Assembly (NCBI GenBank): GCA_003520925.1 | Contig: DOTV01000123.1 | Location: forward strand, 1 to 9,460 | Direction: 5' to 3' | Length of the DNA stretch: 9,460 bases | Source: Bacteroidales bacterium | Lineage (GTDB): Bacteria; Bacteroidota; Bacteroidia; Bacteroidales; VadinHA17 | In this document: positions 1 to 5,502 of the stretch, one piece after another | Layout of the letters: each line of letters opens with the position of its first letter | Numbering within the stretch: the stretch's first letter is position 1 | Program-made: the position numbers and the translations under genes | Notes under the pieces: model-generated | Database searches by the model: none | Seen by the model: only the letters and a program-made list of their open reading frames with translations | Told to the model about the DNA's origin: nothing

Positions 1-4
1 CTGC

Positions 5-1036
5 TTAATTAATCTCCTGTATTTTCAGGAGTTCACTGTTGTACTTCCTGTTTTCAAGTATCCTTACATACTTAAGTGCCTGCCTTGTTTTGTAATCTTC
101 CCATGATTTCTGAGCCCATCCCAGAGCATCATCAAGTGAACCATTTATTTCGTTTATAATTGCCATGTTATAGCAGGCTCTGCCGGCAATCTTCATTTTA
201 CGATTTGTTGTCTCAAGTTCCCAGAGTTTTCCGGCCTCATCCCATTTTCCTGTCTGGGCTTTGCGTCGGGCTATTTCAAAGTTATTTGTTCCCTTAACAA
301 AATAGTCCCTGGTCACCCTGAGTCTGTATGGCAGCAGTCTCATTGCATATGTATGCCCGGCATTACGGCTTACTTCCCTGATTGCGTTTTTCCTTTCTTT
401 AAGCGCCGCTGCTGCTGCGATAAGGTTTAGTCCCCTGGAAGTAAAAACAAGCGATTCGGCAAAGCTGAACTCATCGATTATCCCTGTACCTGCAGGAGCA
501 TAAATCCGCCATCCCGATTTTATAATTGTCTCCATTGATACCTCAAGTCCGAGCAGGGGTATGTTACCAAGTTTTGTGCCGACCTTACCTGCTGAGGACC
601 AGGTTACTTTTGTATCGGTGTCAAACCGTTCAAGTGCGAAAAGGGCATCTGTTCCCGTTACAGTGCAGATACTGTCGACCAGTCTTTCTGCTAACGGAGG
701 AGGAAGGATGCCGATTCTGGATGCTTTGAAGTTGATATCATTCAACAGCTTAACCTGGCTGAATCTTTCATTTGTCTTCAGCTCCTCGGTCAGTCCGGCA
801 ATGCTCTCCCACGCTCCGTCCCTGTCGAGATCAGTGCCTTCGAGCGAAAGAGTTTTATCGAGGTCATCAAGAAGTTTTGTCTCATCCGTTGGGATACTCC
901 TGTTAATTATACCGATATTCTTAATACCTGGAGTAATTGTAACCGGGGCCGGTTGCATTACATTGATATAAAGTTCGTTGGTTTTGCATGAAGTGAAGAG
1001 TATTGCTAGCAGGATTATGAAAATAAAGTTTTTCAT
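5..1036 (-). CDS. DUF6340-type lipoprotein with C-terminal TPR-like helices
   Basis: A 343-residue predicted lipoprotein of unknown function. The signal peptide is MKNFIFIILLAILFTSC, with lipobox LFTSC and the lipidated cysteine at residue 17, so it is probably anchored to the outer or inner membrane facing the periplasm. Just after it, the pattern VMQPAPVTITPGIKNIGIIN followed by R-S matches my recollection of the Bacteroidetes DUF6340 family, whose members start with a PA-V-x-P segment and an 'I-x-I-x-NRS' strand. Residues about 245-335 are helical and resemble two TPR units: one around KAQTGKWDEAGKLWE, and one around ACYNMAIINEINGSLDDALG. The start is clear because the signal peptide follows at once and no upstream extension is needed. 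It lies 107 bp downstream of the DUF1080 gene on the same strand and may share its transcript. The family has no established biochemical role that I know of, and none is proposed. The stop codon falls at the window edge but the gene is complete. Confidence 0.87.
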   Translation of the reverse strand: MKNFIFIILLAILFTSCKTNELYINVMQPAPVTITPGIKNIGIINRSIPTDETKLLDDLDKTLSLEGTDLDRDGAWESIAGLTEELKTNERFSQVKLLNDINFKASRIGILPPPLAERLVDSICTVTGTDALFALERFDTDTKVTWSSAGKVGTKLGNIPLLGLEVSMETIIKSGWRIYAPAGTGIIDEFSFAESLVFTSRGLNLIAAAAALKERKNAIREVSRNAGHTYAMRLLPYRLRVTRDYFVKGTNNFEIARRKAQTGKWDEAGKLWELETTNRKMKIAGRACYNMAIINEINGSLDDALGWAQKSWEDYKTRQALKYVRILENRKYNSELLKIQEIN

Positions 1037-1143
1037 AGAAAATTTACTTTAGTAGTAAAAACGTGATACCTGCCTTATGTAGTATGCACTTTTTCTCAAC
1101 ATCCCCCTGCCGATCATCAACGCCAATCTTTGCTGCCGGGTCG

Positions 1144-1809
1144 CTATAAAGGGGAACTTAATTGTGTCAACCTAATATTCTTTAATGCTGCAGTGGTTCT
1201 CCAGGATGCTATCCCGAAAGGTTTGGAAAGTTCTACTTCAGGGCGGATTGACAGGAAATTATCCCCCATTGTGAAATTGATAACCATTTCATCATCGATC
1301 CATACCAGTATTTTTTCTTCAGTGACCTTAAGCCGTATCCTGTACCAGCGTTCCTTTTCAAATTGTCTGGTCACTGTAGTCTCATTTTCAGAGGCATCCA
1401 TACCGTTTATGCTGCTAAGGCCAACAACAGTTCCGCCCCAGCCTCCTGCGATAAAAGAACAATGATTTTTACCTGCGGGAAAAGTCATTCCACAGAAGAA
1501 GTCATTTCCATCCACTCGCATTGCATCAAGCGTAATTTCGTAATTTGTGACAGGGAACTCCTCTTTCCAGGTTATTCCGGTACAGCCGTCACCCATTCCA
1601 AGTATTATCTTGTCACCTGAAACATAAACATCTCCCTGGGTTCCAAAATCAGTTATCTCCCATCCTTTTAGCGAGTTACCGTCGAAAATATATCCGCTAT
1701 CGCGAGGATGAAAGGCTTCAGTATGCTTAGCAGGATTTTCCTTGGGTCTGCAGCTAATTACTGAAAGAATAAGCCCGGTTAAAAAAAAATATGTGACAAT
1801 TCTTTTCAT
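1144..1809 (-). CDS. DUF1080 (3-keto-disaccharide hydrolase-type) lipoprotein
   Basis: A 221-residue lipoprotein with a single DUF1080 domain, about the usual size for a one-domain member. The signal peptide ends at lipobox VISC (Cys20). The family hallmark FDGNSLKGW is at residues 42-50. It is followed by the beta-sandwich (concanavalin-like) pattern: GGWGG at about 122-126, ERWYRIRLKV near 142-151, VWIDDEMVI near 159-167, and the closing ASWRTTAALKNIRL near 201-214. Some members of the family hydrolyse 3-keto-glycosides; others may simply bind carbohydrate. Here the substrate is unknown. No 3-dehydrogenase (Gfo/Idh) gene is adjacent in the window. The coding strand has a run of nine T within the signal peptide codons (Tyr7 to Leu10; plus-strand A run 1781-1789), a potential slippage site. 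A 16-bp tandem repeat begins one base upstream of the start codon, so the repeat must cover the leader or promoter of this gene. Confidence 0.9.
   Translation of the reverse strand: MKRIVTYFFLTGLILSVISCRPKENPAKHTEAFHPRDSGYIFDGNSLKGWEITDFGTQGDVYVSGDKIILGMGDGCTGITWKEEFPVTNYEITLDAMRVDGNDFFCGMTFPAGKNHCSFIAGGWGGTVVGLSSINGMDASENETTVTRQFEKERWYRIRLKVTEEKILVWIDDEMVINFTMGDNFLSIRPEVELSKPFGIASWRTTAALKNIRLTQLSSPL
1781..1789. repeat. A9/T9 homopolymer inside the DUF1080 signal-peptide codons
   Basis: Nine consecutive A on the plus strand, read as nine T in the gene (codons TAT-TTT-TTT-TTA, residues Tyr7-Leu10). A gain or loss of one base would shift the frame close to the start. This is a sequence observation; phase variation is only a possibility. 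Confidence 0.8.
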
Positions 1810-1810
1810 T

Positions 1811-1937
1811 TTTCATTATATAATTAATTCATTATATTATATTTTCATAATATTAATATCTCATGATATTCTTAATCTGTAATATTTATAATTCTTAATA
1901 TAATTGTTTCATTATATCAGTTTTCATTATAAAGATA
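1811..1937. repeat. Degenerate 16-bp tandem repeat, eight units
   Basis: Eight units start at 1811, 1827, 1843, 1859, 1875, 1891, 1907 and 1922, spaced 16 bp apart except the last step, which is 15. The approximate consensus is TTTCATTATATTAATA. In all eight units position 6 is T and positions 8-10 are ATA; units at 1811, 1907 and 1922 share TTTCATTATA exactly, and the unit at 1827 differs by one base. The units at 1875 and 1891 are the most decayed. The array is almost pure A/T and fills the spacer between the divergent DUF1080 and ammonia-lyase genes, ending 207 bp before the lyase start. On the minus strand the unit reads TATAATGAAA, similar to the actual start of the DUF1080 gene. It may be curved or easily melted DNA, a regulator binding array, or a decayed minisatellite; function is unknown. 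Confidence 0.75.
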
Positions 1938-1945
1938 GGAAATAG

Positions 1946-1956
1946 CACAATTTGTG
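1946..1956. promoter_or_regulatory. Small operator-like palindrome CACAA-T-TTGTG
   Basis: A perfect 5-bp inverted repeat around a single T lies two bases upstream of the TAnnTTTG box at 1958. Its place next to a possible promoter in a divergent spacer makes it a candidate regulator site, but a 5-bp palindrome in A/T-rich DNA can occur by chance. Confidence 0.25.
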
Positions 1957-1957
1957 T

Positions 1958-1965
1958 TAATTTTG
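1958..1965 (+). promoter_or_regulatory. Possible Bacteroidetes -7 box (TAATTTTG) upstream of the ammonia-lyase
   Basis: The sequence fits TAnnTTTG exactly. No TTTG -33 element is seen at the usual distance of about 19 bp upstream, so this is a half match. If real, transcription would start near 1970-1975 and leave a leader of about 170 nt before the lyase start at 2145. Confidence 0.35.
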
Positions 1966-2144
1966 GTCATCAATTCAAAACCATGGAATTTAACTGGGTT
2001 CTTGAATATAAGATTAAAATCAACCGTTCCGGACTCTGCTGACCTTTTTCCGGGCATTCCTCCCATTCTTTATTTAAATCTATCTGAAAGACCAGATTGA
2101 TTTCGTGTATTTTAATTTCTTCAATTGTATTTAAACAAAAACAG
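1966..2144 (+). other. Long non-coding leader before the ammonia-lyase, with a 19-codon mini-ORF
   Basis: This 179-bp stretch separates the possible promoter from the lyase start and is less A/T-rich than the repeat array before it. It contains one small ORF at 1983-2042 (ATG to TGA, MEFNWVLEYKIKINRSGLC). The mini-ORF has no histidine codons and no run of any one amino acid, so it is not an obvious attenuation leader peptide. A 5-bp stem (CCGGA near 2029, TCCGG near 2049) surrounds its stop codon. No riboswitch or tRNA fold was recognised. The mini-ORF is not called as a gene. Confidence 0.3.
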
Positions 2145-3677
2145 ATGAATAATTTAATAGTAACAGGAACCGGACTGACCATTAACGACGTAGTAAATGT
2201 AGCCCGTCATGGTCAGAAGGTTGAACTTCACCCTGAAGCCAGAAAGCGCATTGCTGCCTGCCGTGAAATGCTTGAAAAAAAGATTGCCGCACATGAAATA
2301 ATGTACGGGGTAAACACGGGTATCGGGGAGTTTTCGGAGATAGTCCTGAATGACGATCAGATAAAAGACTTCCAGAAATACCTTGTCTATAATCATGCTG
2401 CCGGTATCGGCGACCCCGCATCAATCGAAACGGTGAGAGGGGCAATGCTGGGCAGGATAAACGTCCATGCACACGGAAACTCAGGAAACCGGCCTGAGAT
2501 AACCGATACTCTTGTGGAAATGCTTAACAAGGGAGTTACTCCTTTTGTCTGCCAGAAAGGATCAGTAGGAGCCTCCGGCGATCTTGCACCTATGTCACAG
2601 ATTGCATTGCTTCTCCTTGGTGAAGGCAGTGCTTACTTCAAAGGAGAGCTTCTGGAAGGTGCTGAAGCGATGAAGAGGGCAGGTATAAAAGTGCCCGGCC
2701 TTCATGCACGCGATGGACTGGCAGCAATCAACGGATCGAACATGCTGACAGCCATGAGTGCAATCTGGCTTGTTGATGCAAACAACTGGCTGAAACAGGC
2801 TGAGATAGCCGCCTCGATGTCGCTCGAAGCCCTGAAAGCCAATATGAAACCTTATACTCCTCTTCTTCATGAAGCGAGAGGCTTCAGGGGGGCAATAAGA
2901 AGTGCTAATGCAATTAATAAATGCATTTCGGGAGGCGATCTGAAAGAGGGCAGGATAAAATCGAAAGTCCAGGATGCCTATTCCATGAGGTCAACACCGC
3001 AGGTAATCGGATCGGCCCATGACATGCTTGCCTATGCAAAATCGCAGGTTGAAATTGAACTCAACGGAGTTGGAGATAATCCTATCTTTTTCCCTGAGAA
3101 GAATATTCAGCTTTCAGGCGCCAATTTCCAGGGATCACCGGTATGTGTGCCAATGGACATGGCCGGAGCCTGCATCACTATGGTAAGCGTTTTGTCGGAA
3201 AGACGGATGAACAGGATGAACAATCAGGCTCTCAGCGTCGGACTACCCGATTTCCTTACAAAAGGGGCGGGTATGTTTTCAGGGATGATGCTCAGTCAGT
3301 ATACTGCTGATACCCTGATTGTCGAACAGAGAATACTGTCGGTGCCTGCCTCAATACAATCGATACCAGCAGCAGCCGACCAGGAGGATTTTGTTTCAAT
3401 GGGAATGAACACTTCAATAAAGAACAATCAGATCCTCGATTGCGCTTACGGAGTTCTAGGCATAGAATTCATGGCAGCTGCCCAGGCACTGGACTTCAGA
3501 AAAGAGGAATACAAATTCGGGACAGGGGTTCAGAAAGCTAAGGATGTAATCAGGAAATATGTTGATTTTCTCGAAATAGACAGACCACTTTACCCCGATC
3601 ACACTAAAATGAAGGAACTTGTTAGATCGTGCGAAATTCTGTCTGAAGTTGAAAAAGTTACGGGTTCACTTGAATAA
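2145..3677 (+). CDS. hutH: MIO-type aromatic amino acid ammonia-lyase, probably histidine ammonia-lyase
   Basis: A 510-residue cytosolic enzyme expected to remove ammonia from histidine (to urocanate) or a related aromatic amino acid. Ala143-Ser144-Gly145 in GSVGASGDLAPM form the self-made MIO electrophile. Other active-site positions are present: Tyr54 (YGVNTGIG), His84 (NHAAGIG), Asn196 (INGSN), Gln276, Tyr279 and Arg282 (QDAYSMRSTPQ), Phe328 and Glu414 (DQEDFVSMG). His84 and Glu414 are, from memory of Pseudomonas HAL, marks of histidine specificity. Two spots differ: Asn83 where HAL usually has Ser, and NFQGSP at 327-332 where HAL has NFH; the latter resembles plant phenylalanine ammonia-lyase. 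I chose ATG 2145 over the in-frame ATG at 2097 because the extra 16 residues are hydrophobic, unlike the family, while MNNLIVTGTGLT fits its start. No hutU, hutI or ftcD lies in the window. A zinc peptidase gene follows after 36 bp. The class is very sure, the exact substrate moderately so. Confidence 0.93.
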   Translation: MNNLIVTGTGLTINDVVNVARHGQKVELHPEARKRIAACREMLEKKIAAHEIMYGVNTGIGEFSEIVLNDDQIKDFQKYLVYNHAAGIGDPASIETVRGAMLGRINVHAHGNSGNRPEITDTLVEMLNKGVTPFVCQKGSVGASGDLAPMSQIALLLLGEGSAYFKGELLEGAEAMKRAGIKVPGLHARDGLAAINGSNMLTAMSAIWLVDANNWLKQAEIAASMSLEALKANMKPYTPLLHEARGFRGAIRSANAINKCISGGDLKEGRIKSKVQDAYSMRSTPQVIGSAHDMLAYAKSQVEIELNGVGDNPIFFPEKNIQLSGANFQGSPVCVPMDMAGACITMVSVLSERRMNRMNNQALSVGLPDFLTKGAGMFSGMMLSQYTADTLIVEQRILSVPASIQSIPAAADQEDFVSMGMNTSIKNNQILDCAYGVLGIEFMAAAQALDFRKEEYKFGTGVQKAKDVIRKYVDFLEIDRPLYPDHTKMKELVRSCEILSEVEKVTGSLE

Positions 3678-3685
3678 AAACAGAC

Positions 3686-3693
3686 TATATTTG
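3686..3693 (+). promoter_or_regulatory. Possible Bacteroidetes -7 box (TATATTTG) before the M2-like peptidase
   Basis: An exact TAnnTTTG match in the 36-bp gap after the lyase stop codon. Initiation would be near 3700, giving a leader of roughly 15 nt before the ATG at 3714. No matching TTTG lies about 19 bp upstream, so the peptidase may have its own promoter or be read through from the lyase. Confidence 0.4.
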
Positions 3694-3713
3694 TATGAAA
3701 CAATCAATAATTT

Positions 3714-5384
3714 ATGAAAAAGTATCTTCTGCCGGTAACAACTATTGTGGCACTCTCATTGCTGCCCGGATGTTCTTCAAAACAGGAAAAAGCTGAAACA
3801 GGGATGAAAGATTTTATCTCCGCTTATGAAACGAAACTCATTCCGCTTTATAAAGAAGCCAGCCTGGCTTCATGGAATGCAAATATCACAGGTTCTAATG
3901 AAGATTGGGCAAAAAGCGAAAAAGCATCATTTGAACTCACAAAAATCTTTACCGACAGTACTGCTTTTAAGCAACTGAAAGAGCTGAAAGAAGGGGGCCT
4001 GGTAAAAGATTCTCTTCTTGCCCGTCAGCTTGACCTTATTTATAATTCATACCTTGGAGGACAGGTAGATCCTGAGCTTCTGGCTGAACAGATTAAGATG
4101 GAGACCGAAATCAGCAAGAAATACTCCAATTTCAGAGCCAATCTGAAGGGGAAGGAACTCACTGATAACGAGATAGAGGGTATATTGAAAAGTTCGAAAG
4201 TAAGCTCCGACCTTCAGGCTGCCTGGGAAGCCCATAAGATGATAGGTCCGGTTGTTGCCGGGGATATCATAAAGCTTGTCAGGCATCGCAATATGATAGC
4301 CAGGAAAACCGGATTCAGCAACTATCATGAAATGACACTGAGGCTTTCGGGTCAGGATCCGGCGGAAGTGACAAAGGTCTTCGACGAGCTTGATGACCTT
4401 ACAAAAGATAGTTTTGCCAGGCTAAAAGGGGATATCGACTCTTTTCTTGCAAAACAGTACCTTATTGGGATCAATGAGCTGAAGCCATGGCATTATCAGA
4501 ACAGGTTTTTCCAGGAAGCCCCTGAAATTTACACTGTGGATTTTGACCAGTATTATGAAAACCAGGATCCGGTTAAGCTTGCTGCCAGATTTTACGACGG
4601 AATCGGACTGAATGTAGATGCTATCCTTGCAAAAAGTGACCTATACGAGAAACCCGGGAAAAACCAGCATGCTTTCAGCACCGACATCGACCGTTCAGGC
4701 GATGTAAGGACACTTGACAATGTTAAGCCCGATTCATATTGGATGAACACGATGCTTCATGAACTCGGCCATGGGGTATATTCCTATTATAATGACCGGT
4801 CGCTGCCATTCACCCTCAGGGACGCTGCACACTCTTTCACCACCGAAGCAATTGCCAACCTTTTTGGCAGGTTCGCCACCGATCCTGTCTGGATGAATGA
4901 GATGGGGCTGATAGATAAAACTGAAAGTGAAAAGATAATGCCCGCAAGCAAAAATGCACAACGGCTTCAGATGATTGTCTTCAGCAGATGGGCACAGGTG
5001 ATGTACCGGTTTGAAAAGTCAATGTATGAAAATCCCGATCAGGACCTTAACCAGCAATGGTGGAACATGGTTGAGAAATATCAGATGCTTAAGAAGCCAG
5101 AAGGCAGGAATATGCCTGACTGGGCAACAAAGATCCATGTTGCACTCTATCCGTGTTATTATCATAATTACCTGCTTGGTGAAATTCTTGCATCTCAATG
5201 GTATTATTACATTATATCCAATGTTTCAAAAAACAGTTCTTTTGTTGGTGAAAATGCCGTTGGTGACTACCTGAAAGAGAAGGTTTTCATGCCGGGGGCC
5301 AGATATTACTGGAACGATATGATCGAAAAATCGACCGGTGAAAAGCTGACTGCAAAATATTATGCAAAACAATTTGTAGAATAA
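3714..5384 (+). CDS. M2-family (angiotensin-converting-enzyme-like) zinc peptidase, lipoprotein
   Basis: A 556-residue zinc dipeptidyl-carboxypeptidase-like enzyme, likely membrane-anchored outside the cytoplasm and trimming peptides. The signal peptide ends in lipobox LLPGC (Cys20). The zinc site is HELGH at residues 349-353, with Glu350 catalytic and Glu378 (TTEAIANLFGR) as third ligand, close to the ACE spacing. Other M2 traits: ASWNANIT at 52-59, like 'ASW-x-x-x-TNIT' of ACE; AAWEAH near 170; LPFTLRDAAHSF after the zinc site, like 'LP-x-x-LREGAN'. Near the C-terminus K473-I-H475 and Tyr482 match ACE Lys511, His513 and Tyr520, which bind the substrate carboxyl group and transition state (alignment from memory). 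ACE Arg522, a chloride ligand, aligns with a His here. The length fits one catalytic domain. It may be co-transcribed with the lyase 36 bp upstream. The distantly related families M3 and M32 are the alternatives. Confidence 0.87.
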   Translation: MKKYLLPVTTIVALSLLPGCSSKQEKAETGMKDFISAYETKLIPLYKEASLASWNANITGSNEDWAKSEKASFELTKIFTDSTAFKQLKELKEGGLVKDSLLARQLDLIYNSYLGGQVDPELLAEQIKMETEISKKYSNFRANLKGKELTDNEIEGILKSSKVSSDLQAAWEAHKMIGPVVAGDIIKLVRHRNMIARKTGFSNYHEMTLRLSGQDPAEVTKVFDELDDLTKDSFARLKGDIDSFLAKQYLIGINELKPWHYQNRFFQEAPEIYTVDFDQYYENQDPVKLAARFYDGIGLNVDAILAKSDLYEKPGKNQHAFSTDIDRSGDVRTLDNVKPDSYWMNTMLHELGHGVYSYYNDRSLPFTLRDAAHSFTTEAIANLFGRFATDPVWMNEMGLIDKTESEKIMPASKNAQRLQMIVFSRWAQVMYRFEKSMYENPDQDLNQQWWNMVEKYQMLKKPEGRNMPDWATKIHVALYPCYYHNYLLGEILASQWYYYIISNVSKNSSFVGENAVGDYLKEKVFMPGARYYWNDMIEKSTGEKLTAKYYAKQFVE

Positions 5385-5403
5385 AAACACGAAATCCATT
5401 TAA

Positions 5404-5485
5404 ACACGGAGTTGCATAGAGTTAAAGGGAGTTGCACAGAGTAAAAAAACCGTGGAACTCCGTAAAACTCCGTGTCACTCCGTGT
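5404..5485. repeat. Long imperfect inverted repeat with 10-nt internal period
   Basis: Left arm 5404-5442 and right arm 5450-5485 flank a loop that is mainly a run of seven A. The outer nine bases pair perfectly (ACACGGAGT with ACTCCGTGT) and the rest pairs with mismatches. Within the left arm GAGT recurs at 5409, 5419, 5429 and 5439, exactly 10 nt apart. In the right arm ACTCCGT also recurs every 10 nt (5458, 5468, 5478). The element fills most of the gap between the two peptidase genes. As RNA it could form a hairpin of about 35 bp that stops or slows transcription or protects the upstream mRNA, but no T-run follows in the form of a classical terminator. Similar CTCCGTGT motifs are, to my knowledge, dispersed in many environmental Bacteroidetes genomes. 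A related fragment occurs at 8395-8414. Confidence 0.85.
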
Positions 5486-5502
5486 AAAAAAATATCATTG
5501 TT

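Noticed and set aside
561..971. 136-codon plus-strand ORF opposite the DUF6340 gene
   Set aside because: It lies wholly inside the minus-strand lipoprotein gene, is low-complexity in Ser/Val/Leu, and shows no domain; the minus-strand protein has a clear signal peptide and family pattern.
1811..1937. CRISPR-like interpretation of the spaced repeats
   Set aside because: Units are 16 bp, directly tandem without unique spacers, degenerate, and no cas genes are present.
1983..2042. 19-codon mini-ORF before the lyase as a real gene or attenuator
   Set aside because: No ribosome-binding context, no run of His or other regulatory codons; kept only as a leader observation.
2097..2144. In-frame upstream ATG extending the ammonia-lyase by 16 residues
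   Set aside because: The extension is hydrophobic and unlike the cytosolic family; MNNLIVTGTGLT at 2145 fits the usual start.
1970..2182. 70-codon minus-strand ORF in the divergent spacer
   Set aside because: It overlaps the lyase start, has no recognisable domain and its composition resembles translated leader sequence.
5493..5500. TATCATTG as a -7 promoter box for the second peptidase
   Set aside because: One mismatch to TAnnTTTG and only two bases before the start codon, so transcription would begin inside the coding region.
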